Shown: positions 1-13,408 of the stretch, piece after piece
How positions within the stretch are numbered: position 1 is the first letter of the stretch
Layout: each line of letters opens with the position of its first letter
Translations under genes and position numbers: made by a program
From: Chondrosia reniformis
Taxonomy: Eukaryota > Porifera > Demospongiae > Chondrillida > Chondrillidae
NCBI GenBank assembly: GCA_947172415.1
Contig: OX359201.1
Coordinates: 1,922,001-1,986,000 of the forward strand
Length of the DNA stretch: 64,000 nt
Direction: 5' to 3'
Notes under the pieces: model-generated
The model's database searches: none
What the model saw: the letters and a program-made list of their open reading frames with translations, nothing else
What the model was told of the DNA's origin: nothing

Positions 1-90
1 GTTGGGAAATAATAAACCAGTAAGTGCAATTAAGACTACTATATTCACAGAAACAATTTCAGCAATATATTTTTACATTAACATTAATAG

Positions 91-824
91 ACGTCTCCAT
101 TGGAGGTGTCACTGTATCATTATCCAACATGGACAGAGAGAGGGAGACCTGATTCACTTGTACTCTTCAATTTAATGTCTGAAATGGACATAATGAAGCA
201 AAAGCAACAAAAGGATGCTCCAGTGATAGTTGCTTGCAAGTAAGAGAGTATTATTCGTACTATCCATGGCCACAATTAGGTCTCTCCTTATATACCTATA
301 TACCTGTTCATTACAATGTATAAATATAGTGATGGTCTTGGTCGAAGTTGTACATTCATATCAATTTGGTCTCTGATTAAACAGCTGAAGACAGAAGGTC
401 AGATTGATATACTCATTACAGTCAAGTCAATCAGAACACAGAGACCAGGAGCTATACCTGAACTGGTAAGACTATACATTAAGCATTGCATTGCATGGAA
501 TTGGAATAATAATTTTGATTGTTTTCTAATAATCTGTTTGTTAGTGTGCAATTGTACAGTGTATCACATGTTCTAAAATGGCTGCTTTGCTCTTGGCCAA
601 ATAAATGATATAAACAAATGTTCTTATTTACTAGTATAAAATTGATATTGAATAAGGAAGCCATTTTGAGAACTTCCTTATTTCTGTAGAGATCTAGAGA
701 ACTATATACGTATTTGGTATGTATTACATGTATCTCATATATTCAGGAGCAGTACATTCTGTGTCATGAAGTGGTTGTGGACTATTTGGATGCCTTTGAA
801 GAATACTCCAATTTCAAATATTAA
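91..824 (+). CDS. Receptor tyrosine phosphatase paralogue A, last three exons (D2 domain), 5'-partial
   Basis: This is the 3' end of an RPTP whose body lies left of the window. Exons are 91-239, 330-465 and 747-824, all with GT/AG borders, and the frame stays open to TAA at 822-824. The peptide covers the end of the membrane-distal D2 phosphatase domain. It contains [12 protein letters not shown] where the WPD loop would be, and VACNDGLGRS at the P-loop, so the CX5R Cys and Arg are kept but the usual His before Cys is Ala. The last exon reads [20 protein letters not shown] then SNFKY and stop. The same three exons recur almost unchanged in genes B and F. It belongs to the family of membrane enzymes that dephosphorylate phosphotyrosine. 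D2 domains are usually weak or regulatory, and that role is inferred here. Confidence 0.85.
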
Positions 825-839
825 CACACTATATAGCTG

Positions 840-3180
840 CCTTGTGTGCTTTAATTTGTAAAAAATTATTTGGTAAATTGTAAAGTAAATTGAACTTTCT
901 TTAAGTTAACTCTTAATTGTTTAGCTATGTTTATATATATATATATATGTAGGTGTTTATTTTGGCTGTGTGAAATTGCATGGATTGTGTACCTGTACAT
1001 TGGATATATTGTTATAATGATGCATGTAATATGCGTAATCATGTATATATAAATAATGTTTTAGTTCCCTAAAAGAAAATTTGTTAATTGGTATTTTAAA
1101 ACTGTGAATAACATGTTTCTGTATTTTGCTTTCAATAAAGTGAATTGGTGGGGCGAGTTTAATAATTTTTATGTGTATGTTTTATTATCAAAAAGATTCT
1201 TATCATGTTATATAATACATTATAGGTTATCTACCATAACAGGTCTTATATAGTATCAGATCTAATTATATATCTATATAACAAAAGTACAATGTCATTG
1301 TATTTTTCATTGTATATATATATACGTACATAGGTATGCATTAAGGATTGCATATATACGTAGCTAAATACTTGTACTGTAAAATATAATTGATTAGCTA
1401 TAGAACAGATCTAGATTCTGTGATTTCTAAAGTTTTCTTCTATATATATATATTTGAAAGATGTGTCTATAAGCTATCAGTATATATAATATATTATATA
1501 TGTATCTAATGTATGTACGTAGGTAAATAATAGATTAAATTAAAGCCTTCCAAGTGTTTGTTTTTGTAATCTTCATAATAAAATTTGCAAAAATTGTACA
1601 TCCAATTGCTTGCATTCTAGTTAAAGAACTCCAGTTAAAAGGAAATCACTCAATGATGTACTTGTATTGTTCACTTACTGTACCTTGATTACTTGAAAAT
1701 ATCACTATATAGCTAAGTACTGACAGTGAAACTCTTACTATTATCTTAGGATAAGTACATCATGATTCATGAGCTGCTTCTCATGAAATAATCATGACTA
1801 GTAATTAGTTAACATGAGACCTTAAAGTTAGAGATTTAGAAAGTACAATACACACCTCATATAATAATGTACTGTATTATTATTAAATGTTTGATATTAT
1901 GCGCATCAATTAACACCAAAGAATTCAATTTTTGGTTATATTCGAATATTTTCAGTCGTTTATGTACACTGTTCTAAATGTCAGCTACGTGTTTCGATGT
2001 TATATAATATACAACATTAGTATATAAAGTGATTAACCTGTTCTTCTTGTTATATATTATTCTTTTATATGTTACATACATGATTATAAAGAAATTCGAT
2101 AAAAAGACCTGAGTGGCTAGGAAGGTTTATCATATATACTTTTGATCTCTGGAAACAGGCCCGGAGCCAAAACACTTAGTTGCCTCATCAGTGATTATTA
2201 ACATATAATTAACGCTTGTAAGCATGTAAGTATTATGTACGTATAATGATTTTAATTATGAATTTTGACTACTTTGGTAGTTAATTGTAATCTATATATA
2301 CATAGCTGTCTCTCAAGTTAGAAAAGCACTAGATGTATTATACTATGTATGGATGTTATTATTTATGGTCATTTCATCTCCCAGTAAATCAGTGTAGCCT
2401 CATTTCTAACTTTGCTTCCATACTATATAGTTTAGTTTTCTGCCTAATTGTGAAGGGAGTATATACATGGATGTTTTTTTCTGTTTCTCACCAGTTCCTA
2501 TAAAGTCTTCAAACTACGTGTATGTATATACGTAAAGATGGTACGTGGTACACTTATTGTACATGAATGGTTTGGTTGCCTTATAGTATATTATTGTACA
2601 TATCTGTGTCTTTATGCTCATTTTTCAGTTTGTGAAGCTGCTTATGCTAAAAACTTAAATATCAATAACTGTTATCTTTAGCTTTGTACAATAATATTTT
2701 GTTTTCTTGAAGTTTCTATATAACTCAATAAAAGTAAAAAGGATGTTAGCTATTAATCGGTCACTTCAGTCTTTTTTTCATTCTTGAATGATATACTTAT
2801 AAACATCATGATGATAACTTCCATACTGCATATACGCATGCACTTAATTGTTTAATATTATCAACTTTATCAACTATAATAGACTTTTATACATATTATA
2901 GAACCATATATATATAATTATATACTTCCCTAAACATTCACAATGTATATACAAACATGTATATAGTTGAATAAATGTACGTACAGGTAGCAGCTATAGC
3001 TAGTGATACTTTTTAAATATTATGACATTGTACTTTAAAGGCTCCTTATTGAAAGTGCAACTGTAAATTATATGAAGCTGTACGTAAATGTACACAATCT
3101 CAGTGTATATATATGGTCATGTAAGAAAGTAAATTTACTTTTAAAGTGTCTGTAGTTGGGATATTAAGATTTACCACACT
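840..3180. other. Intergenic DNA between RPTP genes A and B
   Basis: I see no coding exon here. It is AT-rich with short TA runs. Blocks near 2740-3180, for example the run from GTTAGCTATTAATC on and the segment before 3187, resemble sequence upstream of genes D (about 18870-19400) and F (about 27860-28410). The shared upstream region was therefore duplicated along with the genes. It is where promoters should lie, but I recognise no specific element. Confidence 0.4.
1134..1139 (+). promoter_or_regulatory. Polyadenylation signal AATAAA for gene A
   Basis: A canonical AATAAA lies about 310 bases after the gene A stop codon, followed by a GT/T-rich stretch. No better hexamer is closer to the stop. 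Confidence 0.5.
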
Positions 3181-3186
3181 CAAGAA

Positions 3187-4789
3187 ATGAGGAAAAAGGA
3201 ATGTGACAACTTTGTTTGTTAGTTATGAAGGTTGATTGTATCATGTATTATGTATTATAATAGTTTTGACTTTAGAACATTGCTAGTAACAAGGTAAATT
3301 CCTTTAATTTATAGTCACTTTTTCAATTCTTTTACTGAGTATTCAAAGTGTAACTGCTACTCCTAATCTAAACGGTAAGTAAATCTTGATATTGAGAATT
3401 AAGCTTAGGGTTGTACTATACTCATCTACAATGAATTAACTAATGGTGAATATACTTTATATTTTTCTAAGGAGATGATAACAGTTGTAATAAATATATC
3501 AACTACTACTCTCTATGCAGTAGTTGAGGATTTCAAAGCCTGCAACTATACGTACTATTTAAAATACTGAATATCCTAGGGGTCACTTGGATCTCTTTAA
3601 ATTTGTAACTTGCACTGTGTAGTACTTGATTGTAATTTTATATTTGCCAGTAACTTGCACTGTGTAGTGTACTTGAGTGTAATTAGCTAGCAAAGTATTT
3701 CACTATACTTATAGACATTCGCTATGAGCAATTTCGTTAGGAGATTCTACTGTATGTACACATGGAAAACGTACAGAATAAAGCCTTGTTGAACGTCAGC
3801 AACATGAATTTACTAATTCTGGACGTTTCAACCCAAAGGTCTTCATCAGCAATACATGAGGAATGGGAATACAAGTCAGTATAAATAGGAAATTAGTAAA
3901 TTCATGTTGACACTCAACAAGCATATAGATAATGATACACATGGATAAGTAAAAATATTAACAGATAACGTAAGAAGATAAGACAGAGCTTAAATTACCA
4001 AAGTAAAACGGTCGACCAAACGAATTCCGTCTTTCGCATCAATATAGGAACAACTCTGCCTCAAACTTGAGGGGAACGTATACAAAAACTCTTTATCTAA
4101 CCTTCACTACAACTCGCTTATTCGGTAGCTCCTTCTCGTAGGAGAGTGTCGACTTGTCATAGCTGTTCACAAAAGGATGATCTTCTCAACGATGGAGGTG
4201 ACGTTTACGCAACGTCACAGATTCACAACCTGTGCATGTTACGGAGCGACATACGAGGGTGTTGGTGATTCTCTAGAGATACATCATATACATCACCAGA
4301 TTGCACAATCATAACCTTGAATTCTTCATTATATCTTGATTATTTCGCAATTTTAATTAAACAATATTCGCCAGATTTGTCATAAACATGTACAATGATA
4401 TATGTTGGTTTCAAAGTGATCTGACCATATAACAGCTGGTTTCAATATAAATTTCCTAAAGGTTATATTCTATAGTCCTATGGCATTTTATATGCAGACT
4501 TTGTCCTCCGTTTTCTAACAAATTAAACGGAGGCCTAAATGAAAAATCCCTTAATTTAAAATGAGTTTTATACCCTAAACTTTATGATGATATACCCATT
4601 CTATTTCTAGGTCCTTTCTTGGAGCCATATGAATTATTTAATTAATATACTCCGTAGCCGGGGCAACTGCCTGTGTTTAAATTTTGTAACCGGGATATAA
4701 CAGGATTTAAGAAACTATATACTGCATCGGCTTCTTAAATCCTGTTATATTATATTATATATTTATTTATTTATTTATAGTAACTTGTA

Positions 4790-4831
<42 letters not shown>

Positions 4832-7800
4832 GGTAGGATGTTACCTTCAAATATGTAACCACAAAACTAAGGCTGAATAATATATATACGTGATTTAATG
4901 TCTCTCTGTGTGTACTTGAAATACAAATGTAAATAATATATATATACATCAATAGAAACTAATTAAGTAAGAAATCAATTAGATTATATTATACTACGTA
5001 CCCTTTCATTGCAATTGTCTAATGAAATATTCAAGCCTAAATGTATAAAACTGTGCGCTTGTAATCTACGTCTGTATGACATGAAGTCTGTTTTTAATGC
5101 TTTACAGTCAAAGTTAAGATCGATGCCTATCCAAACACTTCTGAAGTGGAACAAGGAACAACAGTGGTATTGGTGTGTAGAGTGGTTGGAGTACCTTATG
5201 GAAGTGAACTGACTTACAACTGGACATGTGCTAGTGGAAGTACTTGTAACAATCCATCAGAACCATCACAGAGTGGTTCAAGGAGGCAGTATAACAACAC
5301 AGTAGTAGTGGATATAGTAAAGGAATGGGATAATGGAAACTACCAGTGTAATGTATCAAGTGATGGAGTCATACTGGGGAGCAATACTTACAGGATCAGT
5401 GTTACAAGTTTGTTTATACTAGTAAAATCACTAATATAATTTTTCACAATGGTATATATATATATAGGAAATAGTTTTATACACATGCATGGTTTATATT
5501 TCCAGCTGGTGTATCCATATACATAAGAAGTTCACAGTATCCAGCTGGAAGCTACTTTCCAAGAAACAGTTTTGTCACAGATGGAACTCCAATATTAATA
5601 GAAAGGAATAAGAAATATCGCATTTTCTGTCACAGTAGTGGTGTAGGTCAAGTGTCATGGTATTATAGAAGGGGAACTAAACCACCCCACTCAGGTCCTT
5701 ATACATCATATTATATAGCTGAAGGTAGGTTGAATCAGTTAACAAGAATAATTTCTAGGAATCCTTCAAATGAAGAATTCTACTGTCAAGGAAATGGGAG
5801 GACAGCATGGTTTGGAATGTTTGTTAATCCAAGTTAGCAATATTCAGTTAGCATATTATGTTGAAATGTACTATTATTAAGTGGAAAATATGTATTGCTT
5901 GCATATAATATATATAATATGTTTGTAAATAAACGTACAGTGGAACCTCGCTTAACGACCACCTCAGTATTAAGACCACCTCAAAATTGCAACACATTTT
6001 TTTGGTCCCGAGTAATTTTTGTATCTCGCGCTGTACTTTAGGTGTTCAGAAAAGCGACCACCTCGGAATTCACTTTTACGACCACTACTTTCGGACCGAT
6101 ATTATTAAAATAACCGGCAAATAACCTCGGTATAACGACCAGGTGTGAAAACAAAGTTCGAGTTCCGGTCGTCGCCAATGCCATATCTCATAGAAAACGT
6201 TTGTGCAAGCTTTACCTTAGTAAAAGTGCTTTCTAAATCCCTTTCGCTGGTTCAATGCTCGACGTTAAAGAAGAAAAAGCTTATTTTTAAGGTAGAAAAC
6301 GAAAGCCAGCCGAGCGTCCGCCATTTTGTTGAAAGATTTCTACGTGTACATGTACGTAATAATTTCAGAATTAGGACCACCTCAAAATTAAGACCAAAAA
6401 ATGTGGTCCCAAAGGTGGTCGCATTTGTGAGGTTCCACTGTATATGTAATATGTATATATCTCAATCACTGCATTTATAACCACATATAGATACTACATC
6501 TCTCTCCTCCACTGAAAACCTATCAGTTACACAACTCACTCAACACTCTATTACACTCAGCTGGGCTACAGTTAGTGGAAGCTATGGATATTACATCAGT
6601 TATGAAAGACTGGACTTCTCAGTACCCGTCACACCAACCTACATGAGGTTGGGTGGATCTGACAATAAAAGTGTTACTCTGAACAAGCTGACAGCTGGAA
6701 GTGGATACATGATTAGAGTGTGGGCTACAGATGGTAGTGGAGTCAGTCAACCCATAGAGAAGACAGTTAAAACAGAATATGACAGTGAGTTTTATGTATT
6801 AACTATATTTGATATGGGTTAAATCTCAGCAACACAAATTTTCTAATTGATCTTTCGATCCAAAGGTCTTCATCAGCAATGAACGTGGAAAGGAAATTAT
6901 AATTAAGTACTAGTGGTTTGAATAGAAAGGTGATAGGGAATGAGTGATGATTATTAGCACACCATTACATCTTCACTCGTCATGCACCCATCCTTTTCTA
7001 TTTACCAAGCTGTAATTTCCTGAAGACCTTAAAAATGTTCGATTATAATGTTGCTGAGAATCATAATAATATCTCTATGGTTAAAAATTATGTTTGCATA
7101 CAAAATACATTTCTTTATTCAGTACCTAGTACTCCACGTCTGCTGAGAATTACAAGAGGAATTGAAAAAGGAGTTGAGTTGAACTGGCTACCTCCTGTTA
7201 ATCCAAATGGAGTGATCATGTCTTATGAGATTGAGTACACTACAAACATTACCTTAACCACAATCAGTGGAACTGTACTTACCCAAAATAACTTAACACA
7301 CTACAACTTAACTGGACTTGTGGAAGATGCTACATATTACATCACACTTGCAGCAGTGAATGCTGTTGGAAAGTCCCAATCTGTACATGTAAAAGTGTTT
7401 AACAGCGATAAACATCAAGACGGTAAATTATGAAATTTAATTTAGAACAGAATATTTTAAAACTTCTATTTTATATACATACGTATATACTCAGTCAGAC
7501 ATGTACAATGTGGAGTCTCTTACCTTTTTCAACAGTGATCATGAGAAGTTATAGAAAATGCAATAAGTAGTGTTTTGAGTATATGAAACTATGATATTTC
7601 TCGCCACATATATACTAATTTTTTACATATAATATACGTACATGTATATGTGCAGTTGTGAACAACACCAATCCAACCTTGACAGTAGCAGTTGTTTTAA
7701 CAGTATTCCTTGTCAGTATTGTGATCACAGTATCCATAGTGTTTGCTGTCTTACTTTGGAGAAGGAGGAGAAAAAAGTAAGAAGTTAGTGTCTTGTCCAA

Positions 7801-10800
7801 AGAGCAATTGTTGTAACCACCAAATTTCTCTCAGTTAATGAACTTTGAAGAAATTATTTGTTATATATATGTTAATGTTATTAAGCCAACCTGTCAAATA
7901 TATATATATATAAAATAAAGTGCAAGGCTATATAGTGATCTCTATAACCCATCACATTAATTTATATCTGCCTGCATGCATGAGCATTATTAAATGGAGT
8001 GCACATTAGATACCAATTTTTTATAAAGTATATATGTACAAATTAATTTGTATGTAATACATGTAGACACCATTTACAGTTCAGGCAAGCTGAAACTGAT
8101 ACTCCTCACACTGACAGTGAAACTAAAAGGTCTGAAAACAATGATGACATGCATATTTATTCACAAGTTAGCCATTTCAAGAAAGATAGAGCAGTGGAAC
8201 TCAAGAGAGCCCCACCTCCAGTACAATCATATAAGAAGCACTCCCAAACTGCAAAACAACATGAAAGTAAGTTAGAATGTATGGCATAAAAGATGTATAA
8301 AATATATTGACTTTGTTTATTTTTATTAGAAACTTATCAAGTGCAAAGTCATAATTCTGAAGAAATAAAAGTGTTTCTAGATAAAGCTGAACAAATGTAT
8401 CTTGATGGAAAACTAGCTTTTGAACATGAGTTTAAAGTAATATACATACTACAATGAGTATATGCTTAAGGCTAAATAAGAGTATATATAATTATGTGGA
8501 GGAATTGAAATTGATAACTTACATTGGAATGTAATATATAATAATAATAACTCCATGTTAATTGTCATTAACAATGTTAATGTCTATAATAAACATATAT
8601 ATGTAAATGTAAAGGGGAGTTTATTGCACTGAAGCCTTAGCTAGGCAATCACTGCAAATAATAAACATCCCTGGATAATTACACCAACCAGCCAAGTGAC
8701 AATCGTCTAATTCCCCAGCCAAGTAGGCGATTGTCACTTGGTTGGTTGGTGTAATTATCCAGTGTTGTTTATTATTTCATATGTATAACATAATAATATT
8801 ATTATGATGTATATATTATTTTGTATATATTATGTATGTACCTAATAATATTGTATATATGTATATAGAGTATTGCTAAGCTGACCACATCATCAGTAGC
8901 CATTGGACAGTCAAACAGGAAGTATAACAGATTTAAAAACATTTATCCATGTAAGATCTACACCTAGATCACATATTGTAAAATTATGTGATCCCCTGTT
9001 ACTGTCCTGTTACTATATATTATAATGCAATATGTTTGTTCAAATATCTTTGTACTATATACGTAGATGATTTCTCAAGAGTTTGTTTGTCAACTGAGCC
9101 TTCTACAGGAAGTGATTATATCAATGCATCATTTGTAGATGTATGTTATAATTTCTATATTTGTATGTCACTGTATACTAATATATATTATACTAACACT
9201 ATATCTTGTTGCCATGGCAATGAGCTGATATTATATATTTCTATTGATTATGGTAATATACAGCTACAACAAGTTAGTTAATTCAGAAAGTGAAATATCT
9301 CTTACACATTAATTTTGTTTTCTTGTTATGGGCGATTTCTTTAATTCCTAAAGTGATTTCATGCATTTATTTGGTTTATTGACCATTTTAAAATGCCATG
9401 GCAATGAGGTGTGTATCACTTGCCTTGGACTTCCCACAAATATATACAATTGCTTATTTACTTATCTTTACTTATATTTACTTATCTATTTCAACTATAG
9501 TCCCTGGTATGGACTATAATTAAACATATGAATTTAAAGTGATAGGGCTTATGTGTCGTGATCATGATGAGATATGTTCGAAGTTTATTGAGCAACAGCA
9601 ACATCTATTCCAAAAATTTAATGTTGCTGTTGCTCAATAAACTTCATATTAATTAAACATACATATAATACATATGTATATGTCTTCTATTGTAGGGCTA
9701 CCATTCTGAAAACTGTTATATTGCTTCCCAAGGTATAGTTTATGCATACATATTATGATATCGATGAAAATGGATTTAATGATGTTTGAGATATAGCATG
9801 CATTTCAATATACACAAATAGGTAATATATATTTATTTATACGTACATATTAATATGCAGTTGTTTACATTTGTTGTATGACTTATATAGCTCCAACTGT
9901 GGATACTATAAACACATTTTGGCAGATGATTACTGAAAATAAACCATTATTGGTTGTCATGGCGACCAAGTTTATTGAAAATGGAAAGGTACAAATATGT
10001 ATAATAGTACTACGCACTTTGTACTGCATGCATATATATATACTTAAATGTATCATGTTTATAACTTCTGGCCTTTTCCTGTTTAACATTCACAGTCAAA
10101 ATGTGAAGAATATTTTCCACTGAAAGTTGGAGAACAAAAATTATTTGGACCATTTAGGATAACTACAGTTTCAACGACCTATCAAGTTGAATATGAAATG
10201 CGAACAATCAAAATAATGTTGGTCAGTGTATATAAATATATTAATATTGTTATATATTATGCATATATATCCTCTTAAGCTTATAATAATGACATTAATG
10301 TTCTTATATATTATAGCAAGATGAGACAACTCACACATTTGAACATTACTTCTTCACTGGATGGCCAGATCATGGAGTACCTAACTATCCAACCACACTG
10401 TTAAGGATGTTGTATCACATTAGAGAAAACAGAAAAGGCAGTAATCCAATGCTTGTCCACTGCAGGTAAATGTGATTGATCTCACTTGTATTTACGTATA
10501 TATACACGTAGTTAATATTTATGTATTAACTTTCTCTCTATATATATCAAAACAGTGCTGGAGTTGGTCGTACTGGTACATTCATAGCACTGGACTACAT
10601 TCTGGATCAGATCAATGCTGAACAGACTGTAGACATAAAAGGAGTTGTTGAGAAAATGAGACAAAAGAGAATGTTCATGGTACAGACTGTGGTGAGTATG
10701 ATATATTATACATATACGTAATTGTAATTAATTATGTTTTCAATAATATTATTTTATATAGGACCAGTACATGTTCTTGTATGATGCAATAAGAGAAATG

Positions 10801-13408
10801 TTGCTATGTGGAGATTCCTGTATTGCCTCATATGACATGAAGAGGTATGTAATGGACATGTCTCATGTGTCACAGGAGGGGGAGTCTGGATTTGAAACAC
10901 AGTTTGAGGTAAGTTAACTTTTTGAGTGAAGTAAATATTTAGTACATAATTATATATACGTACATATAAATCACAATTACGTATATATTATGTATGTTAA
11001 TTCCACAAATCTATAGACATTTATCTTAGTTGTGTATACGTACGTACGTACATATAAAAATTGTATTTATTAAAATTTTGCATTTTTAAACTAAATGAAG
11101 ATTCAGCTTATTGTATACTTTATAGAAATTAAAATTGTTGACCAAGATTGCATCAAGTGAAAAAAGAGTTACTGGAATGAAAGATAAACTACGCTATTCA
11201 GATAAAGCTCCTAGTAAGTGTGCTATATACATTTTATTGACCATCCATGTTTCATGTATATAATTGAGTGCTGATATAGAAATAAGAAATCTATAATCTT
11301 AAGTAAATGTTTGGTAAATTTGTATCAAACACTCATGCAGTAAAGAAAAAGCATCTTTTTATTTCTCTTGGAGAACTGCAACAGACCATTGAAATTAATG
11401 CATCATTTGTAGATGTGAGTTCAATTGCTCTAATTTATATACATATATCAATGGCTTCTATCATGTAAAATTAATAATTTGCATGATATGAAATTTTTTA
11501 ACATACTTACGAAATTCAAAATACAAATGGTATATATAGCAGTAAAATATTATTCATTAGGGATCGGGTCCGGAGTATGTACGTGTGTATATAACTGATA
11601 CTTTCTGAATCATGAGACATACGAATAATTTGTAACCATTAATGTAAACCAGATCATTATTTGTATATAGTTACTGTTTCAGATATTACCTGTAGAGTAA
11701 TCCATTTTTAAATTTCAAACTATATAGTATCTAAAGAATTTCCAGACTGAATGACATATTTCATTGAAATAAAGGCCAAATGAAATTGGAAATGGTTCTA
11801 TAGTGGCTCCTGGTCAATCATTTGTCATATTTTATTCCGTATACCTACAGTCAACTTTACAAAATTAATTTATGAAATCTTGAATATACATTACGTAATG
11901 GTGTATATAACAAGTGGAATGCATTCATATGATTTAGGGTCATCACAGTCCAAAGGCATTCATTGCAGCACAGACTCCAATGGCCACTAGTATTTTGGAC
12001 TTTTGGACATTAATTTGTGAGACAAAGTGTTCAGTAGTTGTACTGGTGTGTCCACTCTTTGAGAATGATCAGGTAATTATTTATTTATTCTCTTATATAC
12101 GTACATATATAAAGGATGTTACGTATTCTATGTCTTGAAGGTAATTGTATCCATACAATGTATATTCCCTAAAGCTAAGCATGTATATATATATGCACGT
12201 TAGAAATTTATGTGCTTTTTATTTATTATATATACATATTTCACTGATAAAGATCCTGGATAAGGTCAAAACGTCTGAAATATGTTCCTTAGTTGGCTAA
12301 ATAATGGTTACTTGATCGAATTAGCAAGAACCTATATAAATATAGAGCCATATAGAAATTCTCCACAACCTACGCATGTATATTTTTAGTGGAAGATTTT
12401 GTTTAAAATGCAATAATATTCATTCTGATCTGTCTGGTTAGCTGTTTAGATAATGTGTATATACGTATACGTATATACCATTTATATACCAAGCCAAAAT
12501 GCTTTACCCCAAATAGGCTTTAAATATATATATATACGTACTTGATGCAGTAATAATTACAAATTTCTTTTATATATAGGAATCATGCTATCCATTTTGG
12601 CCAAATGAAGTTGGAAGTGTTTCTCAATGCGGATCCTTGTCAATCACTTGCATTCAAGCACGAACTCAGAATACACTCACAACATATAAATTAATGTTGG
12701 GGACTAACAAACTGGTAATTGCAATTAAGACATAAATTCGCAATAATTACAATTTCAGAAAAGTAAATTACTGTACATAAAATGTATTTATGTTTCTATT
12801 AATTACTAGACTTCTCCATTGGAGGTGTCGCTGTATCATTATCCAACATGGACAGAGAGAGGAAGACCTGATTCACTTGTACTCTTCAATTTAATGTCTG
12901 AAATTGACATAATAAAACAAAAGCGACAAAAGGATTCTCCAGTGATAGTTGCTTGCAAGTAAGAGAGTATTATTCATACTATCCATGGCCACAATTGGGT
13001 CTCTCCTTATATACCTATATATACCTGTTCATTACAATGTATAAATATAGTGATGGTCTTGGTCGAAGTTGTACATTCATAGCAATTTGGTCTCTGATTG
13101 AACAGCTGAAGACAGAAGGACAGATTGATGTACTCAATACAGTCAAGTCAATCAGAACACAGAGACCAGGAGCTATACCTGAACTGGTAAGACTACATTT
13201 AAGCATTGCCATGTATGACTAAAGCATTGATTTGCATGGAAGTGTGCACGTTGCATTTACACATTTCAATGTAAATTTAATATTCATAATAAGTAATGTA
13301 TAGTACGTATATATGTATATATGTATTCAGGAACAGTACATCCTGTGTCATGAGGTGGTTGTGGACTATTTGGATGCCTTTGAAGAATACTCCAATTTCA
13401 AATATTAA
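3187..13408 (+). CDS. Receptor-type protein tyrosine phosphatase B (Ig-Ig-FN3-FN3-TM-D1-D2)
   Basis: Predicted exons: 3187-3202 (tentative), 3315-3374, 5108-5407, 5506-5832, 6491-6784, 7123-7422, 7656-7776, 8085-8266, 8330-8436, 8869-8950, 9067-9140, 9696-9732, 9891-9988, 10096-10221, 10317-10465, 10556-10691, 10762-10908, 11126-11213, 11341-11414, 11938-12072, 12580-12714, 12810-12958, 13051-13186, 13331-13408. The first two exons give a signal peptide ([13 protein letters not shown] core). Ig1 has the Cys pair (VLVCR, YQCNV) plus an extra CASGSTC pair. A second Ig-like exon and two FN3 exons follow. The TM exon ends in the stop-transfer run WRRRRKK. D1 has [13 protein letters not shown] and [12 protein letters not shown], so it should be catalytically active on phosphotyrosine. 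D2 has VACNDGLGRSC with no WPD motif. The second FN3 is a fusion of two paralogous FN3 exons. The ligand is unknown. The start exon is the least certain part. Confidence 0.85.
3784..3925 (-). repeat. Palindromic element with antisense hammerhead-like core
   Basis: The left arm around ACATGAATTTACTAATT is matched by the inverted AATTAGTAAATTCATGT about 70 bases on, and CCTTGTTGA pairs with TCAACAAG outside it. Between the arms, at 3823-3850, the minus strand reads GCTGATGAAGACC, a short loop, then GGGTTGAAACG. This is the same core as in other dispersed copies in the window. Confidence 0.55.
3960..4640. repeat. Dispersed repeat R1, copy 1 (in gene B intron 2)
   Basis: About 680 bp match 14975-15830 with many indels and substitutions. 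The minus strand of both copies contains a coding-looking stretch including [18 protein letters not shown], ending VKVR or AKVR and a stop. The 3' part, from about 4440 (including the inverted CCTCCGTTTTCT / AAACGGAGG pair), also appears inverted at 18035-18260 and 26690-26830. It is probably a non-autonomous mobile element; its class is unknown to me. Confidence 0.6.
4697..4828. repeat. Short inverted repeat plus TA microsatellite
   Basis: ATAACAGGATTTAAGAA is followed about 15 bases later by its complement TTCTTAAATCCTGTTAT (4697-4750). A pure (TA)n tract fills about 4793-4828. Confidence 0.7.
5938..6440. mobile_element. MITE with pogo/Tigger-like ends and TA target duplication
   Basis: The 503 bp element starts CAGTGGAACCTC and ends GAGGTTCCACTG, directly flanked on both sides by TA. 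Inner repeats of ACGACCACCTC and its complement extend the terminal homology. The TIR sequence and TA duplication match the pogo/Tigger branch of Tc1/mariner elements. No transposase reading frame is visible. It sits in the gene B intron between the second Ig exon and the first FN3 exon. Confidence 0.8.
6828..6885 (-). repeat. Dispersed hammerhead-like core copy in gene B intron
   Basis: TCAGCAACACAAATT, then the antisense core CTTTCGATCC..GGTCTTCATCAGC (6852-6877). The upstream flank matches the copy at 3796-3820, so this is a shared repeat and not a chance core. Confidence 0.5.
8656..8776. repeat. Inverted-repeat (fold-back) element
   Basis: Arms of about 49 bp (AATAATAAACATCC.. and ..GTTTATTATT, both containing the CCAAGTGACAATCG inner part) flank a short loop. 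It lies in a gene B intron before the first D1 exon. A diverged one-armed relative lies at 24309-24380. Confidence 0.7.
9580..9645. repeat. Near-perfect short inverted repeat
   Basis: GAAGTTTATTGAGCAACAGC and its inverse GCTGTTGCTCAATAAACTTC are separated by about 25 bases, inside a gene B intron. Confidence 0.75.
12243..12275 (+). repeat. Hammerhead-like core copy (degenerate)
   Basis: CACTGATAAAGATCC, a short loop, then AAGGTCAAAACGTC. The layout (CTGAT.A, GATC/GGTC stem, AAAACG) is the same as in the other copies, with substitutions. Confidence 0.4.

Noticed and set aside
5146..5439. Single-exon Ig genes starting at the internal ATG (also at 20176 and 29205)
   Set aside because: These are the Ig1 exons of genes B, D and F read as stand-alone frames; acceptors and phase join them to the signal exon.
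6145..6480. 111-codon open frame as a gene
   Set aside because: It lies inside the pogo-like MITE and runs over its terminal repeat, with no recognisable domain.
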